Below are positions 15,743 to 24,940 of a DNA stretch of 56,933 bases, piece after piece. A program made the translations under genes and the position numbers. The DNA is taken from assembly GCA_018057455.1 (NCBI GenBank), contig JAGPDT010000017.1, forward strand, positions 1-56,933, written 5' to 3'. The notes below the pieces were generated by a model that was not told where the DNA came from, made no database searches, and saw only the letters and a list, made by a program, of their open reading frames with translations. The DNA comes from Flavobacteriales bacterium. Lineage in GTDB: Bacteria > Bacteroidota > Bacteroidia > Flavobacteriales_F > PHOS-HE28. How positions within the stretch are numbered: the first letter of the stretch is position 1; every line of letters begins with the position of its first letter.

Positions 15743-16375
15743 TCATTCACCGGCGGTTCCCGGCTCTGCGGCTTGCTGGTAGGGCTTGCGTTCAAGGATG
15801 CTCCGCCCCAAGGTCACCTCATCCACTTGGTCCAGGTCCCCCCCGATGCTGATTCCTCGTGCGATCATGGTCACGGCCCCGGCTTTCCCGCTGAACTTGC
15901 GATGGAGGTAGAAGCTGGTGGTGTCTCCTTCCAACGTGGCGCCCAAGGCCAACACCACCTCACGTAGGCCTCCACGGTCCACACGGGCCATGAGTTCCTT
16001 GGTGTGCAGGTCATCGGGCCCCACTCCGTCCATGGGGCTGATCACCCCTCCGAGTACGTGGTAAAGCCCTTTGTACTGATGGGTGTTCTCAATGGCGATG
16101 ACGTCGCGGATGTCCTCCACCACGCACACCAGCGCGCGGTCCCGCCGGGGATCGGCGCAGATGCTGCACAACGGACTGTCGCTGATGTTGCAGCACTCGG
16201 TGCAGTAGACGACCTCTTCGCGGAGCCGGCGCACTGCCTCGCTGAAGCGGGCCACCTCATGGAGGTCCCGGCGCAAGAGGTCCAGTGCCAGGCGCATGGC
16301 CGTGCGCCGCCCGATGCCCGGCAGGGTGGCCAATTGGTCCACGGCTTGTTCAAGGAGGGCGGAGCTGAGCGCCAT
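15743..16375 (-). CDS. recR: Recombination mediator RecR
   Basis: A 210-residue RecR that works with RecF and RecO to load RecA on gapped DNA. It has the helix-hairpin-helix LATLPGIGRRTAMRLAL (about 15-31), the Cys4 zinc site (Cys58, Cys61, Cys70, Cys73 in CTECCNISDSPLCSIC), and the Toprim domain starting VCVVEDIRDVIAIE, with YHVLGGVISPMDGVGPDDL. Length and order are normal. The start ATG 16375 lies five bases after a CATCTTTG -7-like box. recA is a few genes upstream on the same strand. Confidence 0.96.
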   Translation of the reverse strand: MALSSALLEQAVDQLATLPGIGRRTAMRLALDLLRRDLHEVARFSEAVRRLREEVVYCTECCNISDSPLCSICADPRRDRALVCVVEDIRDVIAIENTHQYKGLYHVLGGVISPMDGVGPDDLHTKELMARVDRGGLREVVLALGATLEGDTTSFYLHRKFSGKAGAVTMIARGISIGGDLDQVDEVTLGRSILERKPYQQAAEPGTAGE

Positions 16376-16380
16376 GGGGG

Positions 16381-16388
16381 CAAAGATG
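16381..16388 (-). promoter_or_regulatory. -7-like promoter box before recR
   Basis: Minus strand CATCTTTG, one base off TAnnTTTG, ends five bases before the recR ATG. If used, the transcript would have almost no leader. Confidence 0.35.
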
Positions 16389-16402
16389 CAACGGGCTGCG
16401 GC

Positions 16403-17164
16403 CTATAGGTCCACTTTCAGGCCGTCATGGGCCAATGCCACACCAGCGGGCAATTCCACGTGCGCGTGCAGGCCCATCAGGTGGCTGATGTGGGTGAGGA
16501 AGGCCCGCTTGGGTGCCAGCTCGTTGATCAATGCCAGGGCTTCTTCCACGTTGAAATGCGAATAATGCGGTTTCATGCGCAGGGCGTTCACCACCAGTAC
16601 GTCAAGGTCCCTGAGCTTTTCCCGCTCCCCCGGTGCTATGGTCTTGGCGTCGGTGATATAGGCCAACTTGCCCATGCGGAACGCCTTCACCGGCAAGCTG
16701 TGGTGCATCACCTCCACGGGCAATACCTGCAAGCCGTCGGCGGTGAAGGCTTGATCATCAATGGTATGGAGCTCGAATTGCGGAAGACCTGGATAGGACT
16801 TGTTGGTGAAGGCGTAGGAATACACGCGCCTCACGGCCTGCAGGGTGGGTGCGTCCGCATATACGGCCACTGCCCGCGGCGGCTCATGGGCAAAGCTGAA
16901 CGCCCGGAGGTCATCCATGCCGGCAATATGGTCCATGTGCTCATGGGTGAGCAGCACGGCACCCAGGTTGGTCACTCCCTCACGCAGGATCTGCGCGCGC
17001 AGGTCCGGTCCGGCATCGATCAACAGGCTGGCCCCCATATGCTCCACCAACACCGAGGAACGGGTGCGCCTGTCGCATGGATCGCCACTGGTGCATACCG
17101 CACAGCGGCACCCAATCACGGGAATGCCTTGGCTGGTGCCGGTACCCAGGAATGTAAGCTGCAC
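16403..17164 (-). CDS. MBL-fold metallo-hydrolase (PhnP-like)
   Basis: A 253-residue metallo-beta-lactamase-fold phosphodiesterase-type protein. It begins LTFLGTGTSQGIPVIGC and carries the metal motif HEHMDH (His74, His76, Asp78, His79), later His in MHHSLP, and the C-terminal LTHISH. Cysteines 19, 21 and 24 (GCRCAVC) match the structural zinc site of PhnP, which cleaves cyclic ribose phosphates. The family in Bacteroidota is usually annotated only as MBL-fold hydrolase, and no phn genes are nearby, so the substrate is open. The start is GTG (17164); no ATG fits the conserved MxLTFLGTGTS start. Confidence 0.88.
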   Translation of the reverse strand: MQLTFLGTGTSQGIPVIGCRCAVCTSGDPCDRRTRSSVLVEHMGASLLIDAGPDLRAQILREGVTNLGAVLLTHEHMDHIAGMDDLRAFSFAHEPPRAVAVYADAPTLQAVRRVYSYAFTNKSYPGLPQFELHTIDDQAFTADGLQVLPVEVMHHSLPVKAFRMGKLAYITDAKTIAPGEREKLRDLDVLVVNALRMKPHYSHFNVEEALALINELAPKRAFLTHISHLMGLHAHVELPAGVALAHDGLKVDL

Positions 17165-17244
17165 AGGGTCTCAAGTTTGCGCACGAATGTACTTCGCCTG
17201 GAGGCAGGCCGATGCCCGCTGCTGGCAAGCGCCATGCGCGCACG

Positions 17245-18315
17245 CTAGCGCTTCCCTTGGCGCTCGCGGATCTTGATGCGCACGCCCTTGGCCTCCAAGC
17301 GGTTCAAGCCTTCCGTGGCCAGGGCATGGTCGGGCCGCAGGCTCAGGGCGATCTGGTAGTTGGCGGCTGCACTGTCCAGTTCACTGGTGCGTTCCATCAC
17401 CAAGCCCCGGTTGTACCAGGCGTCGGCATAGCCCGGCTCCAAGCGGATGGCCTGGCTGAAGTCATGGTCGGCACCGGCCATGTCCTTCAGGTGCTCCAAG
17501 CGGATGAATCCGCTGTTGTACCAGGCCAGCGCATTGTTCGGGTCGATCGCCATGATCTGTTCATAGCAGGCCAGGGCCATGCTGTCCTGTCCTTGCTCCT
17601 GATAGTACATGCCTTTGTTGTACCAGGCTTCCACGCTTCGTGGCTTCAGGGCGATGGCCGTGGCATAGTACTGTTCAGCCAGCGGATCGTGTTTGGCCGC
17701 GCTGATCTTGCCCAGCATGATGTATGCGGCATAGTCCTGGGGATCTTGCTCCACGGCCGTGCGGAAACTGCTCAATGCCAAGGTGGTATCGCCCGTCTCC
17801 ATGTGGATCCACCCTTTGAGGAAGTACCCATGTGCGGCGTGTTGGTCCATGCGCAAGGCATCGTTCACCAAGCCCATGCTGCGTTGGTAGTTGCGCAACA
17901 CCAGTTGGATCTCCGCCTGTTTGAGCAGGGCCGGTGTGCTCGATGGGTCCACTTTGGCGGCCCGTTCAAACGCGGCATTGGCCTTTTCCACCTGAACGGT
18001 GCTGTAGTACAGGTCACCCAGGGCCAAGTGGTATTGCACTTGGCCGCTGTCCAAGCCCACTGCCCGTTCCAAGTCGCGCTGTGCATCCACCAAGCTGTCC
18101 ACCCCGATGTACAACCGGGCCCGGCGCTCATACAACGCGGCCTTGTTGGGCTCCTTCACGATCAACGCGTTGACGGAATCCAGGGCAGCCAGGAACGGGT
18201 CGGCATTCACCAGGCCGGGCGGCCCGGTCTCTTGCGCGCCCCCACCACTCCCACAGGCACACCAGCACAGGGAAGCAACAAGGAGAACAGCAATCGGGGC
18301 CCGGCCGGTACGCAT
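17245..18315 (-). CDS. TPR-repeat lipoprotein
   Basis: A 356-residue protein with a hydrophobic leader (MRTGRAPIAVLLVASLCWCAC) that ends in cysteines and looks like a lipoprotein signal, followed by about eight TPR repeats, for example KAALYERRARLYIGVDSL, AAYIMLGKISAAKHDP, EAWYNKGMYYQEQGQDS and DAWYNRGLVMERTSEL. The TPRs cover almost the whole mature protein, so it is a binding scaffold on the periplasmic face of a membrane. Starts at 18342 and 18330 are also possible and would add up to nine residues; a TACTTTCG box at 18379-18386 lies upstream of all three. Partner unknown. Confidence 0.8.
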   Translation of the reverse strand: MRTGRAPIAVLLVASLCWCACGSGGGAQETGPPGLVNADPFLAALDSVNALIVKEPNKAALYERRARLYIGVDSLVDAQRDLERAVGLDSGQVQYHLALGDLYYSTVQVEKANAAFERAAKVDPSSTPALLKQAEIQLVLRNYQRSMGLVNDALRMDQHAAHGYFLKGWIHMETGDTTLALSSFRTAVEQDPQDYAAYIMLGKISAAKHDPLAEQYYATAIALKPRSVEAWYNKGMYYQEQGQDSMALACYEQIMAIDPNNALAWYNSGFIRLEHLKDMAGADHDFSQAIRLEPGYADAWYNRGLVMERTSELDSAAANYQIALSLRPDHALATEGLNRLEAKGVRIKIRERQGKR

Positions 18316-18509
18316 GGGGATCTGAAGCATGAGGTATCGCATCCCGCCTCAGCCGTGGTGGTTGCCGAAGGGGCGGGACGAAAGTAACGGCCGTATGTGG
18401 TATGCCTGCCCCTGGTGGATGTGATTGGCCACCGTTGCGCGCCCAACCACCCCAGAGGCAACTCCGGTGCACACGAACCAGGCGGAACACCCAAGTCAAT
18501 ACCACACGA

Positions 18510-19529
18510 TCACTCGGCGGTGGCCATGGCCTCCGGGGTCATGTTCGCCTTGATGCGCTTTTCCAGTTCCTCGCAAAGCTCGGCGTTGTCGTCCAGCAAC
18601 TGCCGCACGGCATCGCGCCCTTGGCCCAGCTTGGTTTCTTCGTAGGAGAACCAACTGCCGCTCTTCTTGATGATACCGAGCTCCACGCCCATGTCAATGA
18701 TCTCGCCGGTCTTGCTGATGCCTTGCCCGTAGAGGATATCGAACTCCGCCTTGCGGAACGGAGGAGCCACCTTGTTCTTCACCACCTTCACCTTGGTGCG
18801 GTTGCCCAGCACGTTCTCCCCTTCCTTGATCTGGGAGGAACGGCGGATATCCAGGCGGATGGTGGCGTAAAACTTCAGCGCGTTGCCGCCGGTGGTGGTT
18901 TCCGGGTTGCCGAACATCACCCCGATCTTCTCGCGCAATTGGTTGATGAAGATGCAGCAGCAACCGGTCTTGCTGATCGTGGAGGTCAGTTTACGCAAGG
19001 CTTTGCTCATCAGGCGGGCCTGCATGCCCACGGCACTGTCACCCATTTCCCCCTCGATCTCAGCACGGGGCGTCAATGCCGCCACACTATCGATCACCAG
19101 AATGTCAATGGCTCCTGAACGGATCAGGTTGTCGGCGATCTCCAACGCCTGCTCGCCGTTGTCCGGCTGGCTGATCAACAGGTTCTCCGTGTCCACACCA
19201 AGGCTTTCGGCATAGAACCGGTCAAAGGCATGCTCGGCATCAATGATCGCAGCGATGCCCCCGTTGCGCTGGCATTCAGCAACGGCATGAATGGCCAAAG
19301 TGGTCTTACCGCTGCTCTCCGGCCCATAGATCTCCACGATACGCCCTTTGGGGTAACCACCAACGCCCAAGGCGAGGTCCAAGCCGATGGACCCCGAGGG
19401 GATCACCTCCACTTTTTCGATGGCATCATCGCCCATGCGCATGATCGCCCCCTTGCCGAAGGACTTCTCCATCTTGTCCATCGTGAGCTGAAGCGCCTTC
19501 AGCTTCTCCTTGTTGATCTCCGTTGCCAT
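18510..19529 (-). CDS. recA: Recombinase RecA
   Basis: A 339-residue RecA. It has [20 protein letters not shown] near the start, Walker [10 protein letters not shown] at 69-77, Walker B LLVIDSV-type [12 protein letters not shown], the L2 region with [12 protein letters not shown], and a C-terminal domain with the usual acidic tail. It drives homologous recombination and SOS induction. I saw no Gram-positive- or E. coli-type LexA box in the 86 bases upstream. A peroxiredoxin gene lies upstream on the same strand. Confidence 0.98.
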   Translation of the reverse strand: MATEINKEKLKALQLTMDKMEKSFGKGAIMRMGDDAIEKVEVIPSGSIGLDLALGVGGYPKGRIVEIYGPESSGKTTLAIHAVAECQRNGGIAAIIDAEHAFDRFYAESLGVDTENLLISQPDNGEQALEIADNLIRSGAIDILVIDSVAALTPRAEIEGEMGDSAVGMQARLMSKALRKLTSTISKTGCCCIFINQLREKIGVMFGNPETTTGGNALKFYATIRLDIRRSSQIKEGENVLGNRTKVKVVKNKVAPPFRKAEFDILYGQGISKTGEIIDMGVELGIIKKSGSWFSYEETKLGQGRDAVRQLLDDNAELCEELEKRIKANMTPEAMATAE

Positions 19530-19615
19530 CTTGTGGGTTGTTTTCTTAGGTTATTCTAGAGCGACGCATCAGCAGAAGAGGATACATCGCTGGTTATCAG
19601 CTGCGTTAATGCAAC

Positions 19616-20074
19616 TCAGTTCGAACCATCCTTCAATATCTGGTCGGCGTGGTCCTTGGTCCGTACTTCGCGCATGATGTGTTCAATGATGCCCTGCTCA
19701 TCGATCAGGAACGTGGTCCGCAGGATACCGTCGTATGAGCGCCCCATGAACTTCTTGCGGCCCCATACGCCATAGGCCCGGGCCGCGGTCTTCTCCGGAT
19801 CGGCGAGCAGTCGGAAAGGCAATTGGTACTTCTCGGCGAACTTCTTGTGCTTGGCCACCTTGTCCGGACTCACACCCAGTACTTCATAACCCGCCTGGCG
19901 CAACGCCAGGTGGCCTTCCCGCAAGCTACAAGCCTCCGCCGTACAGCCCGGCGTGTCATCCTTCGGATAAAAATACAGCACCAGCTTGCGCCCACCGAAG
20001 TCCTGCAGCCGCACCGGCAGACCATCTTGGTCGCTTCCTTCAAAAGCCGGAGCCATGTCCCCCTTCTTCAGCAT
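19616..20074 (-). CDS. bcp: Thioredoxin-dependent thiol peroxidase (Bcp/PrxQ)
   Basis: A 152-residue peroxiredoxin of the Bcp/PrxQ group. The peroxidatic Cys44 and resolving Cys49 lie in PGCTAEAC, the four-residue spacing typical of an atypical 2-Cys Bcp. LVLYFYPKDDTPG, GVSPDKVAKHKKFAEKY and the TTFLIDEQG strand are also typical. It reduces organic and hydrogen peroxides with electrons from thioredoxin. A well-formed promoter lies upstream (20094-20123). Confidence 0.95.
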   Translation of the reverse strand: MLKKGDMAPAFEGSDQDGLPVRLQDFGGRKLVLYFYPKDDTPGCTAEACSLREGHLALRQAGYEVLGVSPDKVAKHKKFAEKYQLPFRLLADPEKTAARAYGVWGRKKFMGRSYDGILRTTFLIDEQGIIEHIMREVRTKDHADQILKDGSN

Positions 20075-20093
20075 GCTCTTGGACCCCAGTTGA

Positions 20094-20123
20094 CAATATT
20101 ACCGTCAACCGAATGACGTGCAA
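20094..20123 (-). promoter_or_regulatory. Bacteroidota-type promoter of bcp
   Basis: On the minus strand TTG, a 19-base spacer, then TAATATTG (one base off TAnnTTTG), ending 19 bases before the bcp ATG. Both boxes and the spacing agree with the Bacteroidota sigma consensus. Confidence 0.5.
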
Positions 20124-20264
20124 TTAAGCCAATTGATTTGGTTCCACCAATTCGGGCATGGAGAAAAGTTTTGAACATCCGGCTGGCCCATGGGCGCATG
20201 GCCACTGAGGCTCCGGCAACAACCCACCCGTACTTGCTTCAGGGATACTTTTACCGCCACCAAT

Positions 20265-21560
20265 ATGGACACCACGCCCTTGGCCGAACGCATGCGCCCT
20301 ACCTCCTTGGAGGAGATCGTGGGGCAAGGCCACTTGATCGGGCCCGAAGGCATACTCCGCAAGGCCATCACCGGCAAGATCCTGCCCAGCATGATCCTTT
20401 GGGGCCCGCCAGGGGTGGGCAAGACCACCATGGCCCGCTTGCTGGCCAAGGAACTGGACCGGCCCTTCCACACCCTGAGCGCCATCAGCAGCGGGGTCAA
20501 GGACATCCGTGAGGTGATCGCACAGGCGGGCGGAGCCGGTCTCTTTTCCCGCAGCGCCGTGCTCTTCATCGATGAGATCCACCGTTTCAGCAAGGCCCAA
20601 CAAGATTCCCTGCTCGGTGCCGTGGAAAAGGGCACGGTGACCCTGGTGGGCGCCACCACGGAAAATCCCTCCTTCGAGGTGATCGGCGCATTGCTTTCAC
20701 GGTGCCAGGTGTATGTGCTCAAGCCCCTCTCGGTGGAAGACCTTGATGGCCTGCTCCAGCGGGCCATGCGCGAGGATGTGGAACTGTGCAGGCTGCCGAT
20801 CCTGCTCCAGCAAACCGATGCCCTGATGCGCGCCAGCGGCGGCGATGCCCGCCGCCTGCTGAACACGTTTGAGCTGTGCGTGAAGGCTGCACATCCGTCC
20901 CAGGCCACCGTCGGCGAGGCGCCGGTGGCGATCACCGATGCCTTGGTGCAACAGGTGGTGCAAACCACCGCTGCCCGGTACGACAAGCAGGGCGAGCAGC
21001 ACTACGACATCGTCAGCGCCTTCATCAAGAGCTTGCGCGGCAGCGACCCCAACGCAGCGGTATACTGGTTGGCGCGCATGGTGGAAGGTGGCGAAGACCC
21101 GCTGTTCATCGCCCGCCGCATGTTGATCCTGGCCAGTGAGGACATCGGCAATGCCGACCCCAACGCCCTGCTGCTGGCCACCACCACCATGCAGGCCGTG
21201 CAAATGATCGGTTGGCCCGAGGGAAGGATCATCCTCTCCCAATGTGCCGTGTACCTGGCCTGCGCGCCCAAGAGCAACGCCAGCTACAAAGCCATCGGCG
21301 AAGCCCAACAGGCCGTGGCCCGCACCGGCGACCTGCCCGTGCCCATCCACCTGCGCAACGCGCCCACCAAGCTGATGAAGGACCTGGGCTACGGCCGCGA
21401 ATACCAGTACAGCCACGATGCCCCTGGCCACCATTCCGACCAAGAGTTCCTGCCTGCGGAACTGCGTGGGACGGCTTTCTACCAACCGGGCGACAACCGC
21501 CGCGAACAAGCCTTTGCCGCCTACCTCGCCCAAGTTTGGGGCACCAAATACAACGGATAG
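20265..21560 (+). CDS. rarA: Replication-associated recombination protein RarA (MgsA)
   Basis: A 431-residue AAA+ ATPase of the RarA/MgsA/WRNIP1 family, which acts at stalled forks. It starts PLAERMRPTSLEEIVGQGHL, with Walker A WGPPGVGKTTMARLL (47-54), Walker B LFIDEIHRF, sensor 1 GATTENPSFEVI, and SGGDARRLLNTFEL. The C-terminal half has KQGEQHYDIVSAFIKSLRGSD, the LARMVEGGEDPLFIARRM segment and the YKYPHD-like QYSHDAPG near the end. ATG 20265 gives the family's normal N terminus; the frame open upstream is non-coding. Its stop is one base from the stop of the convergent membrane gene. Confidence 0.95.
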   Translation: MDTTPLAERMRPTSLEEIVGQGHLIGPEGILRKAITGKILPSMILWGPPGVGKTTMARLLAKELDRPFHTLSAISSGVKDIREVIAQAGGAGLFSRSAVLFIDEIHRFSKAQQDSLLGAVEKGTVTLVGATTENPSFEVIGALLSRCQVYVLKPLSVEDLDGLLQRAMREDVELCRLPILLQQTDALMRASGGDARRLLNTFELCVKAAHPSQATVGEAPVAITDALVQQVVQTTAARYDKQGEQHYDIVSAFIKSLRGSDPNAAVYWLARMVEGGEDPLFIARRMLILASEDIGNADPNALLLATTTMQAVQMIGWPEGRIILSQCAVYLACAPKSNASYKAIGEAQQAVARTGDLPVPIHLRNAPTKLMKDLGYGREYQYSHDAPGHHSDQEFLPAELRGTAFYQPGDNRREQAFAAYLAQVWGTKYNG

Positions 21561-21561
21561 T

Positions 21562-22011
21562 TCAGGAGGCACGTTCGGCTTCCATGAAGCTGCGGTGCAG
21601 GTCATAGACCACCCCAAGGCCCACCATGAGGCCCCCTGCACCTTGCTCCGCCACTTGCCACAATAAATCCACCACCACATGGTGCATTCCTTGGTCGGCA
21701 AAGGAGAGCCCGGACAATAACACCAGCAAGTACACCACGGTGCCAAATGCGGCACCCACCATCATGGCTTTCACCGGAAATGCTCCTTTGAGCGAGACCC
21801 ACTCGCGTACCAGCATGAAGTGCACCAACAAGGTGAGCACCAGGGCCAACATCAAGTACACCAATGCCGATATGCCCAAATACTTCTGCAACCCCATCCG
21901 CAGGTCGGCCACGTCGTTCAGGGCCCATCCATGCCATGCATAGGATAGACCGGCCATTGCCACGGTGCTCAGCAGCCATGGCACCAGGAAGCGACGTTTG
22001 AATACCAACAT
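21562..22011 (-). CDS. Small multi-pass membrane protein
   Basis: A 149-residue protein with four predicted membrane segments (about residues 8-26, 38-62, 77-97 and 112-137). FMLVREWVSLKGAFPVKAMMVGAAFGTVVYLLVLL sits in the middle, with charged loops between. I do not recognise a family with confidence. A textbook promoter precedes it and is shared back-to-back with the lipoprotein gene at 22097. Its start at 22011 is the first ATG after the promoter and begins the first basic/hydrophobic stretch. Confidence 0.7.
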   Translation of the reverse strand: MLVFKRRFLVPWLLSTVAMAGLSYAWHGWALNDVADLRMGLQKYLGISALVYLMLALVLTLLVHFMLVREWVSLKGAFPVKAMMVGAAFGTVVYLLVLLSGLSFADQGMHHVVVDLLWQVAEQGAGGLMVGLGVVYDLHRSFMEAERAS

Positions 22012-22034
22012 CTCGGCTTGCGGGGCCGTTGAGG

Positions 22035-22064
22035 CAAATCTAACCACTGGCCCTTGCCTTGCAA
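22035..22064 (-). promoter_or_regulatory. Bacteroidota promoter for the small membrane protein
   Basis: Minus strand TTG, 19-base spacer, TAGATTTG: an exact match to the Bacteroidota -33/-7 arrangement. The -7 box ends 23 bases before the ATG at 22011. It is the best-formed promoter I found in the window. Confidence 0.6.
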
Positions 22065-22096
22065 CGGCACCCTTTCAATGGTCTACCTTGGCCACC

Positions 22097-23701
22097 ATGT
22101 TCAGCAGAGCCGCCGCTGTCTATGGCTTGGCATTCATGGCCTTGGCCTCCGGGTTGGCCGGTTGCCGCAAAGACCGCATACCGCCCCGGTGGGACGTGGA
22201 CCTGCTGGCCCCCTTGGTGCAAACATCCCTCACCATCGGCGACCTGGTCCCGGACAGCATCCTCTCTACCGACCCCGCCGGCAATGTCAGCATCCTCTAC
22301 ACGTCCGAGCTCTTCTCCCTCTCGTTGGACACGGTGCTCTCCGCACCGGACACCAGCTTCCAATACGCCTATGCCCTCCCCTTTCCAGGCCCGTTCCTGC
22401 TCCAACCCGGCACCACCTTCAACACAAGCAATGAAGTCACCCAGTTCGAACTCGAGGACCTTCAGCTCAGCAAGCTGATCGTGCGATCGGGGCAGTTGGA
22501 CATGGTGATCACCAACATGATGAACGGCCCGATCACAGGCGATTTTTCCTTGCCCGGGGCCACCCTCGGCGGAATTCCCTTCCACATGCAATTGCAGGCC
22601 ACACCCGGTACGCCGGGTGCCCCCAGCACCACCAACGCCAGCCGTCTCTTGGACGGGTACGAATTCGATTTGCGGGGCCCGGGGTTCAACCAGGTGAATG
22701 CATTGGCCACCCACCTGAGCTATTCCATTGCCCCGGGCGGTGGCGCCGTCTCCATCTCCGGCCAAGACAGTTTGCTGGCCCTGGTGGCCTACCACGATAT
22801 CATTCCACAATATGCCACCGGTTCCTTCGGTACCCACGCCATGGAAGTGGAACCGGCCTCCACCAACCTTGATCTGTTCGCCAACCTGTCCGGCACATTG
22901 GACCTGGACCAGGTGAACGCCCGCCTGAAGATCACCAACGGCATAGGGGTGGATGCGCGGGCCAACATCCATTACCTCCGATCGGAGAACAGCACCACCG
23001 GGCAATCTGTTGACCTGTTGAGCACGATCACCACCGGTCCGGTGAACATCGATCGCGCCCTGGACCTGGGACACACCTTCCAAACCGCCCAGAACGTATT
23101 CGACCTCAACAACGGCAACAGCAACATCGACCTGTTCCTGGAGAACCTGCCCGACGGCATCGGCTACGCCATGGACATCACCATCAACCCCTTGGGCGAC
23201 ATCAGCAATGGCCACGACTTCCTGTACTATGACAGCCGCTTGATCGCCGAACTGGAAGTGGACATTCCCCTGCGGCTGATCGCCACGGACCTTACCCTTC
23301 GCCAAGCGATGGAGGTGGACCTCCCCGGAACCGAAGCGGGGCACGCGCTGCAAAGCGGCACGCTGCACCTCTTTGCCCAAAACGGCTTCCCTTTCAGCGC
23401 CATGGTCGAACTGGCGGTCTCCACCGCCGACGGCCAAGTGCTTTCCTTGTTGGCCCCGGGCGGTGCCGTGGCTTCGGGAAACCTTGGACCCGACGGCTTC
23501 GTGGCCAGCAGCACCTCCAGCAGGCTGGACTTCCAGGTGAACAGCGAACAAATGTCCCTGCTTCACCAAACGGGCAACCTCCTGGTCACCGCACGCTTCA
23601 ATACGGCCGACCAATTGCAACATGTGCAGTTGCTGGATAGCTATCGACTGGACCTGCAATTGACCCTGGAGGCCAACTATCTGGTGAACGGGGATGAGTA
23701 G
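22097..23701 (+). CDS. Large hypothetical lipoprotein
   Basis: A 534-residue protein with a lipoprotein signal (MFSRAAAVYGLAF..., lipobox GLAGC about residue 22). The mature part looks all-beta, rich in Thr, Ser, Asp and Leu, with no catalytic motif that I recognise. It opens PPRWDVDLLAPLVQTSLTIG, a start I associate with Bacteroidota outer-membrane lipoproteins found beside beta-barrel genes. It overlaps the next gene by eight bases, so the two are coexpressed and probably form a pair at the outer membrane. Start ATG 22097 begins the signal peptide and follows a TACCTTGG box by five bases. Confidence 0.78.
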   Translation: MFSRAAAVYGLAFMALASGLAGCRKDRIPPRWDVDLLAPLVQTSLTIGDLVPDSILSTDPAGNVSILYTSELFSLSLDTVLSAPDTSFQYAYALPFPGPFLLQPGTTFNTSNEVTQFELEDLQLSKLIVRSGQLDMVITNMMNGPITGDFSLPGATLGGIPFHMQLQATPGTPGAPSTTNASRLLDGYEFDLRGPGFNQVNALATHLSYSIAPGGGAVSISGQDSLLALVAYHDIIPQYATGSFGTHAMEVEPASTNLDLFANLSGTLDLDQVNARLKITNGIGVDARANIHYLRSENSTTGQSVDLLSTITTGPVNIDRALDLGHTFQTAQNVFDLNNGNSNIDLFLENLPDGIGYAMDITINPLGDISNGHDFLYYDSRLIAELEVDIPLRLIATDLTLRQAMEVDLPGTEAGHALQSGTLHLFAQNGFPFSAMVELAVSTADGQVLSLLAPGGAVASGNLGPDGFVASSTSSRLDFQVNSEQMSLLHQTGNLLVTARFNTADQLQHVQLLDSYRLDLQLTLEANYLVNGDE

Positions 23702-24932
23702 ATCGTGGTGGGTGCTGGGCCTGTTGCCCTCCTTGGCGGTGGCCCAAGTGGACAGCGCAGTGGTCCAAACGGCGCATTGGTCGCACCGCCTGACCATCAC
23801 CAGCGAGGCGGGCTATGACTCCAATGTATTGGACAACGCCTTGGTTTGGGGCTTGGTCCAAGGGGAGAACTTGAGCAGAGACACCCGGTTGCACGGCCTG
23901 GAGGCGTTGGGCAGCAACAACCGTTTAGGTTTGGCGGTGCAGGGCACGGCCACGTTGACCTGGCAGGACAATCTCTTCGGGTGGGAAAACTGGATGCCTC
24001 GGATCAGCCTGTCCCACCGGGACCTTCTGGGCATCCGGTTCACCAAGGATGCCTATGACCTCACCTTCTTCGGCAACGCCCCCTTTGAGGACCGCGTGGC
24101 CAACTTGGGCCCAAGTGCCTTTGAGCAGGTCACCTTCCAAACCCTGGCCTTCGGCATGGAACACCGCACCACCGGGACCTTTCTGGAGGCCGGTGTGGTG
24201 AACGGCATGCACCTCAATACCGGCAAGCTCAACCAGGCCGACCTGTACACCGCTCCGGACGGGCGCTTCCTGAACCTCGAACTGGACGGGCACTATGAGC
24301 GCAGCGACACCGCGGAGAACCAGCTTTCCAAGGGCCTCGGCCTTGTGATCAACCTGCAATGGAGCCACCGGTTCCACGGGCTGGGCGGCGTACAAAAGCT
24401 GACCTGCTCGGCCACGGACGTAGGTTTTGTGGTTTGGGGGCCGCGATCGCTCTCCGCCTCCAAGGACAGCAGCATCCATTTCGAGGGCATGCGGGTGGAG
24501 AATATCATGGACCTGGAAGGCCTGATCCTGGATGAACACCGCCTGCAGGACAGCCTTGGATTGGGTTACAGCCCCGGTGGCACCACCAAACTTCTGCCGG
24601 CCCGGTTCGCAGCCGAACTGCAATTTGGCCCGCTGCTCACGCTTCGCTCAGCGCGCCAACAGCAGGCTTTCGTGGTTTCCGTGGACCAACTCGTGCTCCC
24701 GGGCCACTTGCCGCACGCTTCGCTCCGGTGGAACACGGCCTTGTTCCATGTGTTGATGGCCACGGTGGGGGTCAGTAACGGTGGAAGCGGTGGGCTACGG
24801 GCACAGACGGGCCTTGAAGCCGCCATCGGCCAGCACCTCCAGTTGGGTGTTGCGCTGCCCAATGTGATCGGATTGTTTTCAGATCAAGCAAACGGCAAGG
24901 CCTTGGCGGGCCGGTTGGAAGTGTGCTGGTAG
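23694..24932 (+). CDS. Outer-membrane beta-barrel-like protein (DUF5723-like)
   Basis: A 412-residue protein with a signal peptide (about 1-18, ending LAVAQ). The rest alternates hydrophobic and polar residues and is full of Trp, Phe and Tyr strand ends, for example LFGWENWMPRISLSHRD, FTKDAYDLTFFGN and TLAFGMEHRTTGTF, as in a FadL-like porin barrel. Its plan (barrel with an internal GHYERSDTAENQLSKGLG-type loop and repeated glycine-rich hairpins) fits the DUF5723 family of Bacteroidota. It is translated from a start inside the lipoprotein gene (eight-base overlap). Substrate unknown. Confidence 0.72.
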   Translation: MSRSWWVLGLLPSLAVAQVDSAVVQTAHWSHRLTITSEAGYDSNVLDNALVWGLVQGENLSRDTRLHGLEALGSNNRLGLAVQGTATLTWQDNLFGWENWMPRISLSHRDLLGIRFTKDAYDLTFFGNAPFEDRVANLGPSAFEQVTFQTLAFGMEHRTTGTFLEAGVVNGMHLNTGKLNQADLYTAPDGRFLNLELDGHYERSDTAENQLSKGLGLVINLQWSHRFHGLGGVQKLTCSATDVGFVVWGPRSLSASKDSSIHFEGMRVENIMDLEGLILDEHRLQDSLGLGYSPGGTTKLLPARFAAELQFGPLLTLRSARQQQAFVVSVDQLVLPGHLPHASLRWNTALFHVLMATVGVSNGGSGGLRAQTGLEAAIGQHLQLGVALPNVIGLFSDQANGKALAGRLEVCW

Positions 24933-24940
24933 GCGGCCGC

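Noticed and set aside
19530-19615. Possible LexA/SOS operator upstream of recA
   Set aside because: No convincing palindromic box of a known LexA type is visible.
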